Under the pieces are notes generated by a model. It had not been told where the DNA came from. It ran no database searches and saw nothing but the letters and a program-made list of their open reading frames with translations. From Torreya grandis (lineage: Eukaryota > Streptophyta > Pinopsida > Cupressales > Taxaceae), in NCBI GenBank assembly GCA_037957365.1, contig JARHVA010000397.1, positions 4,217,001 to 4,281,000 on the forward strand: DNA of 64,000 bases. The letters run 5' to 3'. Every line of letters starts with the position of its first letter. The first letter of the stretch is position 1. Both the position numbers and the translations under genes were made by a program. This document shows positions 50,484 through 62,490 of this stretch, piece by piece.

Positions 50484-51466
50484 TTGGTGACCTTTAAAAT
50501 TATCTTCCATGAGAATGATCAAAATAAGAAGGAGAAAGTGAGTATGTCTATAAAAGAGGATAATTATGAATGGGTCTTGATCTTCAAGGAAAAACTCCTC
50601 AAACTACGCAAGGTATGTTCTACATTAGAGAATCAAACATTCATTGAGCTGTGTAGAGAGTTACATGATATCTTTGCTTGGGAATATAAAGACCTCAAAG
50701 GATTTGATCCTAGCCTAGCACACCATACCATTGAGTTGGAGCCTGAAGTTGAATCGATTAGACAAAAATAAAGACCCATTAACCCCAAGGTTGAACAACT
50801 CATGAAGTTGGAAATTACCAAACTCCTTAAATCTAAGATAATATTTCCCATCAAGTATTCAACATGGGTAGTTAACCTTATGCCTATTAGAAATAATAAT
50901 GGAGAGATAAGAATTTGTGTGGACATTAGAGATCTTAATAGAGTGTCACTCAAAGATCACTATGCTCTACCTTCAATTGAGCAAATTTTTCAAATGGTTT
51001 CAAGATCTCAACATTTTTCTCTTCTATATGGATATTTAGGCTATAATCAAGTTTTAGTTATTGAGGATAATCAGTTTAAGATAACCCTCACTACTAAATG
51101 GGTAACCATTTCTTATAAGAAGATGCCCTTTGGTTTGTCTAATGCTGGTGCCACATTTTAAAGAGCAATGGACATGGCCTTCAAAGGTTTGATCAATGAG
51201 ATGCTATTGGTTTATCTAGATGATACAATAGTATTTTCTAAAGATTATATTGAACACATGCAACACTTGAGACAAGTGTTTGAAATATATATGCAGTATG
51301 GAGTATCTCTTAATCTAAAGAATTGCATCTTTGTTGTTCATGAAGGTAAGCTCTTAGGACATATTATTTCCAAAGATGGGTTGACTATTGATCCTAAAAG
51401 AATAGAGGATATTCTAGGCTTATCATTTCCCTTGCATAAAAAAGGTCTTAAAGTTTCTTAGGAAAG
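50484..51466 (+). pseudogene. RT: E2 reverse transcriptase
   Basis: Landmarks in order: LCRELHDIFAWEYKDLKGF (about 50650), TKLLKSKIIFPIKYSTWV, GEIRICVDIRDLNRVSLKDH (about 50900), MPFGLSNAGATF (about 51130), the catalytic YLDD at about 51201-51212 within LVYLDDTIVFSK, and GKLLGHIISKDGLTID. In-frame TAA codons at 50769-50771 and 51159-51161 fall where glutamine is expected, as in E1. A frameshift near 51460 moves the following domain. Confidence 0.92.
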
Positions 51467-52075
51467 ATAATTTTTTTAAGGAGGTTCATATCAAGTTTTG
51501 CATCCTTGGTGAAACCCATCACAACTATGCTCAGGAAAAACCAAGTCTTTTCTTGGACCAAAGAGGGTAAGAGTAGTTTTGAAGCCATAAAAAAAGCAAT
51601 TGTAAAAGTTCCTACTCTTTTGAATCATGATTTTACTAAAGACTTCAGGTTGTATTAATTTTCTAACCTTGATACTATCTTAGCCATGTTGATGCAAAAT
51701 AATGATGAGGGTGTGAAGTAGCCAATTGCATTCTTTACTCAATGTTTAGAAGATTATAAAGTCAAGTACACCTTTGTAGAGAAACAAGTCCTAGATATTG
51801 TAAGAGGACTAAAGAAGTTTAGACATATGGTTTCAAATACTAAGATTCATGTTATGGTTTCTCATCCGAGCACCAAAGAGTTTCTTTTGAGTAAAGATCT
51901 TAGTTAAAAGAGGGCAGGGTGGATCACTAAGGTAATGGAATATGTTGATATCAAGGTGATAAAATTGGTAAGGGGTAAAGGCCTTTGTGAATATATAGCT
52001 TTAGATATTCATGAGTCAAAATAAGAGGCTCTAGTCAACCATGATTGTCCCCAACCAGCTGGTTCATTGCCTCCA
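51467..52075 (+). pseudogene. E2 Ty3-type RNase H (degenerate)
   Basis: Reads WTKEGKSSFEAIKKAIVKVP, then FSNLDTILAMLMQNNDEG, VEKQVLDIVRGLKKF and GWITKVMEYVDIKVIKLVRG. The first Asp is missing (FSN) and a later one is replaced (SHPSTK); the Glu remains. Several TAG/TAA stops and a frameshift relative to RT. The same loss as in E1. Confidence 0.8.
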
Positions 52076-52179
52076 TAAACTTGGACACAGGATGTGATCA
52101 AATTTGTCCAAAATGGTGAGTATCTTGATAATATGAATATATTAAAAAGGAGATATTTTAGATTACAACATATTCCCTT

Positions 52180-53323
52180 TTTCTTATGGATGGTATGATT
52201 TTTATGAGGGAAATCAATGGTGTGCTATTGAGATGTATTGATAATGATCAGTTTGGATTTTTTCTTAAGAAGCTCCATGATGGGATAATAGGAGGTCATT
52301 TCTCTCCAAGAACCACAACTACCAAGATCATGAGGGCAGGCTATTATTATCCTAGCCTCTTCAAGGATGTCCATGCTTGGGTGAGAAGGTGTGGACAATG
52401 TGCTTTCTTTGTAAGAAAGTGGAAGCTTTTATCCCTTCCTTTTAAGCCTATCCATGTTGATAAACCTTTCATGCAATGAGGTCTTAATGTCATTGGCATG
52501 ATAAATCCCCCATCAAATGCTAGTCATAAATGGATACTCATAGCAACTAACTATTTTAGAATATGGATTGAGGTTGTATCATTGAAGAAAGCTAATGAAA
52601 ATACTATCTTAGAGTTCTATAAGAGCATCATAACAAGGTTTGTCACTCCTACTATTATTTTAGATAATGATCTTGCTTTTGTGGGTGATAAGACAAATGA
52701 TTGGGAAAATAGTAATGGCATATTCTTGAGCACTTCATCCAACTATTACCCTCAAGGTAATGGGTTGGTTGAATCTAATAAAAAGAACTTGATCAGAATC
52801 ATCAAGATAACCTTGGAGCATAACCAAAGAGCTTGGCACACCAAATTGAAGACAACTTTATGGGATGATAGGATAACTCCCAAGAGGTCAAGAAGGAATT
52901 AGCCTTTTGTGCTTGTCTATGGAAGGGAAGCCAGGTTGTCTATCTCTCAAGATCTGCCTGCCTTAGAGTTAGCACATCAACTAGAGTTGATTGAGAACAC
53001 TCTAATGGAGGTAAGATTGATAGAATTAATAGATTTTCAAGAGACTAGAGATAATGCTCATCAAGCTATAGAGCATCACCAGGTACTAATGAATAGGTCT
53101 TTTGAAAAGAAGGCAACTCCAAGATCATTTCAATAAGGTGACATAGTCTTAAAATGGGATGAAGATAGAGTAAAACTAGGGAGACATACCAAATTTGATA
53201 CCTTATGGAGTGAACCATATGTCATCATCAAGTGCAAGCACAGCAAATATTTTTAGTTAGCAAAGATGAACAAAGAATAATTGCTTATCCTTGTGAATGT
53301 GATACATTTTAAACCCTACTATT
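52180..53323 (+). pseudogene. int: E2 integrase
   Basis: Zinc module: LHDGIIGGHF and RCGQCAFFV (about 52272-52415), with both His and both Cys present. Core: the first catalytic position reads ATNYFRIW (Asp to Asn, about 52540), then LDNDLAF (Asp, about 52670) and PQGNGLVESNK (Glu, about 52775). C-terminal module: GDIVLKWDEDRVKLGRH and LWSEPYVI (about 53140-53225). Stops include TGA at about 52478-52480 in PFMQ-GLNV, where Trp is usual, and TAG before PFVLVYGREARL. Ends at about 53323. Catalytically dead even without the stops. Confidence 0.9.
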
Positions 53324-53591
53324 GAGAACTGAGGGTCATTTTGTAAATATTAGATTAGGTTGTGTTCATTTTCTTGTTGTGTTGTGTTCTAATAAGTGCT
53401 TTTGTAACATGTGTATTTTTGGTTGGTTCCTTGATTTGGGTTTTATTCCTATTATTTTCTTATGTTTTGTGTAATGTTCAAGGCATTTTATATGTCTAGC
53501 CTATATACTTGTGACTCCATATCCCAATGGAAAAGATTAGGAAATTGGTCATGGCATAATAAGCATGCCACCCTTAGGAATTTCCAAGAAT
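53324..53591 (+). other. E2 3' untranslated segment
   Basis: Non-coding stretch between integrase and the 3' LTR. No convincing polypurine tract. Confidence 0.5.
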
Positions 53592-56484
53592 GTTAACTAT
53601 TTTTACCACATACCAAAATGGGTCAACCCCTTATAATAAAAATTACATATAGGGGATTTTTATAATGCCATAAGGCATGATTATAGTTCAATTGATGACA
53701 TTTCATATGGCATTATAGCTTTGTTCATAGTCTAGCTTAGTCCTTGTGTCATTTGGTGTCTTAGGGGTCATTTTAGGGTCATATATGCAAGTGATAGGTC
53801 TTCATGATGATCAATGCAAGCTAGAATCATGGGAAGGGTTTGCACATGCCTCAATGAGTCCATTTGGAGTTGCTAACATTCATGAACAAGATTTGTGAAG
53901 CTAGACCATCATCAAGACTTCACATGAAAACCAAACTGGAATAAATTGCTTGTGCATTTTTAAAATATGATTAGAAAGCCTCACGTGACCATTAGACCAC
54001 ATGTAATCAATGTAATTAGTTCCAAGATCATGATCTACAAGTTTCAGTCTCGATTAGCCTTTTATCTTAATATCTAAGCCTTCAAATTTCAACTTGCTGA
54101 GTCTAAAGAGACATTCCATCTGGGACGTCATCTAGGAATAAATGAACTGGCTCTTTTGTGTATTTGTTAATCTTCACTTAGGAAGCCCCCATGAGCTAAA
54201 ATATTATAGATCTAGGTAGTTCTTCATGCTAAGAACATGTTCTAAAAGTTTCATGTCTATGTGAGCTTTCTCGCTCATGTTATAAGCTTCTAAAGATGGA
54301 CTTGTAACATAAGACGTATATCCTAATGTCAAGTTTAAGATCATGCAAAACAAATCCTTTTAAACGTAAATTTGATGGTTACACAAACATAATTTGAAAG
54401 GAGTGTGAATGTCAATTTTAATCTCATAAAATATCCATTGGATTTTAAATAGTGGGTCCTAGTAGATCTAATGGTCTATGTTGCATCATATATCTTGATC
54501 CAATAGTATGAGATGAGTCAAATAGTTAAGGAGCTCAAGAGATTGACACATGATATAAGCATGTGAGGTTAAAAAACTAATAATGGATCCTAAAATTAAA
54601 TGTGAGGTTTTCACATGGTGTAAGCTTGGATAGAGTTGACAAGTCAAGGGCAAGATCAATGACTCACGGTCATTCATATCGAGTAGGATGAACAGTGTGA
54701 GATGGGTCAATATGTCAACAGGTTGAGTGAGGTATCGATGACAAATGAAATTAAAGGTCAAAAAGCTAAGGGACTTCATGGAGTCAAACACATGACCAAG
54801 GTTAAACCAATGTAAGCTTTTCAAAGGGCACATACCAACATTAGAGCTCAATCAAATTCCATGAAATGGGCATAATGATGTAGTCAGGTGATCAATAACA
54901 TATAGGGATGCCATTAAAGATCAATATGGACCTCTAGTTTGTATATTTATTATATACAAGGTCCATCTTATAAAGGTTATAACATTATCTGGTGACTGTG
55001 TTCACCATTCTTAAAAGAAGGGTCCATGCATCTATAAATTCCCAGTTTTAACATTGACATAATGGATCTATGTTGAATTAATATGAACTAGGCATTGAAC
55101 ATAATGTCATAACACAATGATTATAGGAAAACCAATAATCTGAGATTGCTTTTCTATTTATAATAGACCCATGAGCATGGGGTAAAGTTTGAGCATGATC
55201 TAATTGAAATAAGAGCTAGTATTGCAAAGGATACCATTAAAACATACACATATAGCCCAATGGTTTCATCTCTAGGACGAACTACATCAAAGGGACCCGT
55301 TCTGTCCATTATGCACACCATGACAAACTTGTTTGGAGTCAGTTAATAGTAGGACACATTTTTAATAGATGGATTTGATTATTATAATTGCATTGATACT
55401 GGAACTTAGTTCAAAACCACTTGATCCTATCATTAAAATTGTATGAAGCATGAGTGAAGGAATAATGAACTATTGTAATTGCTTGAGATGACCCAGATTG
55501 ATCAAGAAGTTTTAAAGAAGCATACTAGAATAGGAACTTTTAACTACATTTCAAATGAGGTTGAACTCATTTTATTCCCATTGGGACTTCTCTTTTCCCA
55601 CTTCTCTCTCTCAAATGCTTTAAGTAGCTACCATTTTGGCCTTTGTAAGAGACCACACATATGATATCATTCATATGCCATCCTACATGTAATTAGAGAG
55701 AATGCTTTTATTCTTGACAAACTGCAATACTTGGGTTTACATCTAGTCTTCAACATGGAACATCTTAAGCCATGCTACAATCATTTTTTTGAGCCCACAA
55801 TAATGAAAAATCCTTAAGATTTTGGTCCTAAAGACACCAACCATGTATGGTGAAGCCTTACTGGACTAATGTCATATTTTTCCTTTAAACATTAATGCAA
55901 GTCTAATTCTAAGTTTTGAATAATTGTCTAATTTTGCAAGTGATGTATGGTGATGAGAAGTGATAATTATCTATCCTTCCTTCCCTTATCTTTTCATGTT
56001 TGAGCAAGAGTTTCTAGTCTAACAGGTCATATAGAGTGTAGTCTAGTGTGTAAAGATTTTTCAAGTGTAAAATTATCGTTGGAGTGTGTAATCTATCCTC
56101 TGATTCATTTGCCTTGTGTTGCTACTCACATCTCACCTCTATATTGAAATGCTCATGTTAGAACCCATTAAGACATATAGACTAGTTTGTATTCCTTGTT
56201 TCATCTTGGTAGAAATATGATGGTCATGTGGAAGACATTTTGGTGCATCACCTCTTTTAGAATGATAAGCATTGCACCTATTCTAAAAGAGTAGTAAACC
56301 TATTCTAAAGTAAGTAGTAGTTCAAATGATAAGCATTGCACGATATATTGAAGGAGTTAGCCCTTTAATCTAGAGGCTCATTTCCAATATAGGTACACCC
56401 ACATACCTAGAAATGTTCCCATGTTTCCTAAATCTGGATGAAGCTTTAACAACTTCTTCTAGGGTACAATATTTGGTGACAACA
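53592..56484 (+). repeat. E2 3' LTR
   Basis: Starts TGTTAACT and ends TTTGGTGACAACA; 2,893 bases. Aligned with the split 5' LTR. It carries a roughly 190-base insertion (55659-55849) absent from the 5' copies. Confidence 0.83.
55659..55849 (+). pseudogene. Integrase-tail fragment inserted in the E2 3' LTR
   Basis: The LTR reads 'gaccacac' at its left and 'accatgtatggtgaa' at its right, continuous in the 5' copies. The insert has an open stretch encoding VIRENAFILDKLQYLG, then VFNMEHLKPCYNHFFEP, which looks like the C-terminal end of a Ty3/gypsy pol protein (H-L-K-P-Y type). Its source is not in this window. Confidence 0.65.
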
Positions 56485-56769
56485 TTTATATTATATGGTG
56501 TGTTTGTGCTATGTTCATATAAGTGCATTATTTCTACCATGTTTTGTTAGGGAAATATAACACATGATTTAAAGTCCTAATGTGTGTGCCTAATGACATG
56601 TGAGATAATTTGGACCTGGATCCCATTTTATGCAACTAATCCCAACCTACCCTATATAATTTATCTCTCCATGCCTCTAGTGAGAGTACAAGGCTCATTC
56701 CTTGCATGGCATGACAATGCAGGGAGATTAGAAAGGAAAGTTGGTGACCATGTCTATGGCACTTAATGA
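56485..56769 (+). repeat. L unit, second half (after E2)
   Basis: Resumes at 'tttatattatatgg', matching what follows 'gtactta' in complete L units, and ends with 'gactagactaccaaca'. The first five bases are the right target duplication of E2. Confidence 0.75.
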
Positions 56770-57299
56770 CTAGACTACCAACATTTTGGTTTCATTGTCA
56801 AGATTGGTCAAATTTTATTACTACAGTGGTAGATAGTGGAAGAGAGAGCATGAAAATGTAGCTAACTAGGTACCTATGCATATGAGTAACACATAGGGTA
56901 GAAGGAAAATGGGCATGGATTTTTAAAAGTAGTAGGGAAAAATAAACTTTTAGCATGATGAAACTAGATAAGCATGAGGTTAGGGGGTATAATAATAATG
57001 GGATTCAATAGAGAGTGATGGATAAAAATGACCCTAGGTAGATGGGAGAGTTTGAATCTAGAAGTGCTATGAGGATCTATGCAATACACAGATGGCATGA
57101 GTGAGACTCTTATGCAGAGGATGTGCACTCCATTGATGTATAGATGTTAACCATTGAGTTAGAGTGAAATATGAAAGTTGAATTTGAAGCACCAAAGTAA
57201 AAGACATTCAATAAGAGACTACCAGAAGAATGCCTATTTTCATTTCTACCTAAAGCACATGGTTCTTGGTGTAATAAGGAATTATTTTCCAAGTTGTAA
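56770..57299 (+). repeat. I unit, copy 2
   Basis: Aligns with 32480-33009 and 58085-58600. Non-coding. Confidence 0.65.
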
Positions 57300-58084
57300 T
57301 AAATATTTTTATGCCATTTAAAAAAACATTATGGAAAGAAAATGATATAAGTTATCAGTGTGATTTGAGGAAAGAAAACAACATAAGTTATGATTGATGC
57401 CTAATTATGATAGAAAATTGGGAAGCAATGAAGGATCTTGAGGTAGCTAAATTTGATTAGGGCACACATTCAACTGCCAATGGGTGGGAAAGACATTAAA
57501 TACAACTAAGCTACCCAATGACACGCAAGGCTATTTGGAGCCCTATAAAAGGAAGACACTAAGAAGAGAAATGAGACCAAAGGTGTAAGGCCTAGAGATG
57601 GAGGTTGGAAAGTGATAATGAGGCACTGTAGAATTCATAAAGAGTGGATAGGTTATGATTAATTCTTGTGCCTTTGATTTGGTTTTAATCCATGTAATTT
57701 TGAGCTGATAAGTAATGGAATTCTATTGTATCCTTGTTATAAATATATAATATTATTATATGTAGCCTCATTGGCATGATAGTGTACTTATATTATATGA
57801 TTTGTCTATGCTATGTTTATATAAGTGTATTATTTCTACCATGTTTTTTTAGGTAAATATAGTACATGCTCTAAAGTCCCAACATGCATGCCTAATGACA
57901 TGTGATACAATGTAGACCTAACTCCCATTGCATGCAACAAACCTTGACCTACCCCAAATCATTTCTATATCCATGCCTTGGGTGAGTGTAGGGTTCATTA
58001 TTTGTGATATATGTCAGTGCAAAGTGTTTATAATGGTACGTCAATAATCGTGGTTATGGCCCTTGGTGACTAGACTGCCAATAT
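57300..58084 (+). repeat. L unit, complete copy
   Basis: Includes the TATA-like 'ccctataaaaggaag' (about 57540), 'gtgtacttatattatatga' (about 57783) and the end 'gactagactgccaata'. The exact start is not fixed, because no clear TG terminus could be chosen. Confidence 0.7.
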
Positions 58085-58600
58085 TTTGGTTCTATTTTTG
58101 GGATGGGTCAGATTTTGTTACTACAGTGGTAGATAGTGGAGGAGATAACATGAACATGTAGTTTATTGGGATCCTAAACATATGAGTATCATGAAGGTTA
58201 GAAGGAAAAATGGGCATGGATTTTTAAATGTAATGAATAAAAATAATCTTTTGACATAATGAAACTAGATAACTGTGAGCTTAAGAGGTACGAGAATAAT
58301 GGGATTTGATAAAGAATGATGGCTAAAAAGGACCCTAGCTATAGGGGAGAGTTTGAATATGGAAGTGATGAAATGACCCACATAGTAGAAATATGGCATG
58401 ATCAAGACTCTAGTGTATAGGATGTGCACTCCATTGATGTAAAAATGTGCACCGCTAAGTGAGAGTGAAATCTAGAAGTTGAAGTTGAAGTGCTCAAAGT
58501 GGAGGAGATTGTGGTAGAGACTACTAGTGAAATGGTTGTTTTCATTTATACTTGAAGAACATGATCATGTGCATGTTTATTTGTATTAAGGATTTTAATG
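58085..58600 (+). repeat. I unit, copy 3
   Basis: Aligns with the two other I units. Landmarks are 'ttactacagtggtagatag', 'aaaaaggaccctag' and 'gatgtaaaaatgtgc'. Confidence 0.65.
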
Positions 58601-60125
58601 TCATTTATTTTTTGAATTTATTATTTTGTATATTACGTTAGTGTGGGGTAGTTGTGTGCCTTCAATGTAATAAAACACACACACCTTGAAAGTCTTATTG
58701 AGCAAGTTGAATGAGGGATTTATATAAAAATCCTTATACCAGACATTTAAGTTTGTAGGTGAGTGATACTACATGATTTTTGTAACTCCTCTCTTAATAA
58801 ATGATAACTTTCTAGGCTAGGCAGCTTGAAAATAGTAAGCTGGTGCTTTAGAAATGATGATGGAATAATAGGTGACTTGGGATGTGAATGAAAATGAAAA
58901 GTGTGGAGTTGGGATTGACTTGAGATAAAGGATTTGTAGGACAAGGAAGCATGCCAACATAAAGGAGGCATAGGGCCTAGGAATGCAAAAGAAATCTGTG
59001 GGGTAAGGAATTGCATAGGTGTAAGTATATCACCCAAGAGCACAAAAGGGAAGGCTACACATGACAAAGATTCTCAATTTTTAAAAAAATTGGTAACTAC
59101 ATATAATGACATCACTCCAAAGGACAACAAGGCATAAGATAGGAAGAAATGAATGAGTTGTCTAGGGATAGACAACTAATTTTGTGTGGGATAATGTTTA
59201 CCTTTCATGCACACCTCACATATGAGATAGAGGCAACATGACATGCATAAGAAAACTATAATAGGTGTGGAATGAACATCACTATACATCTGTACCTTGA
59301 TTATAGTTTTGTTGTAAGGTAGGCATGAGCCTGACATGGCAGTCAAAATTTTAGAAAAAGTGACAACCTCATAGTGATAAACCTATCAAAGTTAGCATGA
59401 TTTATAGAAAGTAAATGACATAAGTTATGACTGATGACCTAATTATGATAGATAACTAGGAAGTAGTGAAGGATGGAGAGGTAGCTGACCTTGAATGAAG
59501 CACACATTTGATTTCTAAATGGCCAGGAAAGGCATTAACTATAACTGAGCTACCTAGTGACACGTAAGGATATTTAGAGCCCAAAAGCAAGGCACTGGGT
59601 ATATAAATGCAACTAAAGGCATATGGCCCAAAGATGGGGGGTTGACAAGTGATAATGAGGTGTTATAGAATATATAGACACTAGATAGTTTACCATCAAT
59701 TTTAGTGCCTTTGAGGATGTTTTAATCCATTTAATCTCAAGCTAATAAGTAATGGAATGATGTTGTATCCTTGTTATAATCTTATAATATTATTATATGC
59801 ATTCCTATTGGTAGGATAATGTACTTATACTATATCATGTTTCTATGCTATGTTCATATAAGTGCATTTTTTCTACCATGTTTTTCTAGGGAAATATAAC
59901 ACACGCTCTAAAGTCTCAGTGTGCATGCCTAATGACACATGAGATAGTGTAATCTTGGATCCCATTACACACAACTAACCCCAACCTACCCGAGATACTT
60001 TATCTCTCTTTGCCAGGATGAATGTGTAGGGCTCATTATTTGCATGATATGTTGACACATGGAGATTATAAGAGCAAGTTAGTGACTGTGACTATAGCCC
60101 TTGGTGACTAGACTACCAAAAACTA
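58601..60125 (+). repeat. L unit, third copy, interrupted
   Basis: An L unit split by a 749-base insertion (58642-59390). It resumes with 'gttagcatgatttatagaaag' and runs through 'gtacttatactatatcatg' (about 59822) to 'gactagactaccaa', where E3 begins. Confidence 0.65.
58642..59390. mobile_element. Insertion flanked by GTTAG, class unknown
   Basis: Flanked by GTTAG at 58637-58641 and 59391-59395 inside an L unit. It begins TGTGGGGTAG and ends CCTATCAAA. It has a TG start but no clear CA end or inverted termini, so it could be a solo LTR with a slightly different boundary or another small element. A 106-codon minus-strand open frame (58747-59067) has no recognisable motif. Confidence 0.6.
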
Positions 60126-60679
60126 TAAGCCCACTTACCCATTTTTTAGCAAACCCATTCCAAGGGTGAAGATTTAGGGTTTGATCAATAAATTAAGAGT
60201 GATAAACTGTATCCCAAATCTCAATATACTAATATAAAGTTGAAGAAAACTTGGAACAATGAAATTGGTTACATCTAGATCCAATCATTATTCTGTACTG
60301 GACATCTATGTCATAATTAGATACTAACATTGATGGTAGTATCTAGATTTGATAGTAGCGTCCATGGCCACATAAGTGTAATTTACAAAATGTGATGAAT
60401 GACACATAATATTGATTCTACATAATTTACACCTATATCTAGTACACATCTGACTTCACATAATAAACCAACTAACTACCATTATTTCTTATTTATTGCA
60501 ATATCTTTCAATAGTTATACTTTACTATTTTTAGAAATCTCAGTTGTATAAATTCATATATTATTTATTTGAGTTTTCTATTAATTGGCCTACTATAGAT
60601 TAGTTTATCACCCTTGTGTTTGAAACACTTATATATTCTTATCCATATAATCCACATCTAAAGAAATTAAGGTTAAACA
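60126..60679 (+). repeat. E3 5' LTR
   Basis: 554 bases, starting TAAGCCCACTT (TG mutated to TA; the relative at 4224-4786 keeps TG) and ending GGTTAAACA. Directly followed by TTTGGCGAACC. Confidence 0.78.
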
Positions 60680-60697
60680 TTTGGCGAACCTGACCTC
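60680..60697 (+). promoter_or_regulatory. E3 primer-binding site (putative)
   Basis: TTTGGCGAACCTGACCTC immediately after the LTR, the same TTTGG(T/C)GA start as E0 and E1. The tRNA is not identified. Confidence 0.6.
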
Positions 60698-60792
60698 TCT
60701 GTCTCTTTATGTAAACCTTAGCTTCCTCTAGGGTACTAAACCTCCTAAGGTTTTTCCTTACTATTTTTTTCCATATCTATTTTATTGTCTAT

Positions 60793-62490
60793 ATGCAACC
60801 TAGATATAACCCTATATTAGGTGGTGTTTCTATTGAACACTTGGGGCTTCCTCTATTTCCACCTAAGATGGCTCAAACCAATGAAGTATCAAATCCTATG
60901 CTTAATGAAAGTGCTAATAATGAAAGTGAAAAAAATACTAAAGAGGTTATCATAAAAGATTATTCTAATCATGAAAATAATGAATATAATGCAAATAATG
61001 AACATGAACAAATAGATCAAGAGAGAGTACAAGATATTGCTATGTTTTTAGAGTGTATTTATCAAAACCCTGAAGATATTGATGAGATCTTCAAAACCAT
61101 ATTGGAAAAAAAAGGAGTCATATATAAACAACAAGGTGCATCTATAGATCACACTATTAGAGCTATGGGAAATCCCCATATTCCTATTTCTCTTTCTTTG
61201 AGCACATCATCGCTTCCTACATCTAGTGGGGGCATGAGTTATGTGTTTATCCCATTGTTTCCTAAAATAAATCATATTATTACTACATCCTCCATGAGAA
61301 CCATTAATACTTCAACCCAAATACTAGTTTCTATGCCCATATCAACTCAAACCATGGGTGCACCTCCTTTTGTGACTTTTCAAAATCTAAACCTTAGCAA
61401 TAAAAATGTGCAATATACTATGCAAATTATACAAAATTTGAAATCTAAGGTTACTAACATTGAGAAAAATTAGAGGAAGTCACCTTATGTTATTGATCCA
61501 AAAGATGCATTACATAATTCTCTTGCACTTAAAATATATTTTCTCCCTTTGCCAACTAGTTTTATTGCATGCAAGTTCACATTTTATGATGGCAAGGGTG
61601 ATCCTGAACAACATCTCTGATCTTTATATGTGGTATGTCTTGATTATTTATCCAATGATAAAATTTTGACCAAATTATTTCCAAGGAGCCTAAAATAATA
61701 TGCTTTACTATGGTTCTCTAATTTACCACTTCAATCAGTGAAAAAATCCAACCTTTAGCAGATTAGTTCCTAATACATTTATCTATTAATATAATTGAAA
61801 ATATGTCATATGCTCAAACTACAGAGATAAAAAAATGAACCAATGAACCTATCAATAAATATATTCTGAGATATAAAATAATGTTGGCCAAAATGAAAAA
61901 TCCAATGACAGATAAAAAAATTCAAGAAATTTTCAAGCAAAGCCTTCTTGCTCCATTACATGAGTCCATTGTTTTTAAAAAGTTAAAATATTTTGATGAC
62001 TTATGCCATATTGTTCGATACCATGAAATGAAAGTTATTTCCTTGAAAAAAATTAAGCATGTAGCAAACAAATTGAATACATCAAAGACTAATTTTCAAA
62101 TCAAACAAAGCTACAAGGTCAAACCTACAAAATGTAAAAAGGAAACAACCACAATGGTTAATAAATTGTCAAAAAACTAACCAACTCATCTTATCCAATG
62201 TACATAAGAGATAATTTACATACTTATCTGAGTCTCTAGCTTCTTTACTTTATAAGTTTGTAGAGTGTCATATCATATCTCTCCCTACTCCCATAGAGGT
62301 TGATATGAGTCTACCTCTATCTAGAGGATATGATACTAATGCATCGTGTGACTATCACACATGCCCTAGGCATTCTATGAACATATGCTATACCTTGAAA
62401 CATAAGATACAAGACCTTATTTATGACCAATATATTACCTAAGATGATTCTTCAAAGGATTCAAGTTCACAGCCTAGTGATCATTAGAAT
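60793..62490 (+). pseudogene. gag: E3 gag remnant
   Basis: An uninterrupted 226-codon part (60793-61473) holds a low-complexity, Asn/Glu-rich N-terminus and a Thr/Ser-rich middle. Past stops, the core reads FYDGKGDPEQHL (about 61583), LLWFSNLPLQSV and, in another frame, KYILRYKIMLAKMKNPMTDK with IQEIFKQSLLAPLHESIV (about 61855-61980). A Cys/His tail, CDYHTCPRHSMN then CYTLKHKIQDLIYDQ, lies at 62347-62430. This architecture is typical of gag in long plant Ty3/gypsy elements. At least two frameshifts and many stops. Confidence 0.75.

Larger units (their letters stand above)
33527..56484 (+). mobile_element. E2: Ty3/gypsy LTR retrotransposon, interrupted by E1
   Basis: The LTR-like copies start at 33527 (TATTGACC) and 53592 (TGTTAACT) and align from the first base. 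The element ends at 56484 in GACAACA. Flanks are CTTAT (33522-33526) and TTTAT (56485-56489), a 4/5 target duplication inside an L unit whose two halves match neighbouring complete L units. E1 (35499-45389) sits inside the 5' LTR, and a partial second copy of the LTR (46141-47321) precedes the internal region. Gag, protease, plant-type RNase H, RT, Ty3-type RNase H and integrase follow, all with stops or frameshifts. Defective. The LTRs are much more diverged than those of E1. Confidence 0.82.

Noticed and set aside
58747..59067. A 106-codon minus-strand open frame as a possible gene
   Set aside because: No motif, no conserved relative in the window, located inside a probable repeat insertion; length is within chance for this composition with a permissive start.
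60793..61473. A host gene, as the longest plus-strand open frame near the right end
   Set aside because: It lies just after an LTR and primer-binding-like site and is followed by gag core and Cys/His tail residues, so it is the gag N-terminus of E3.
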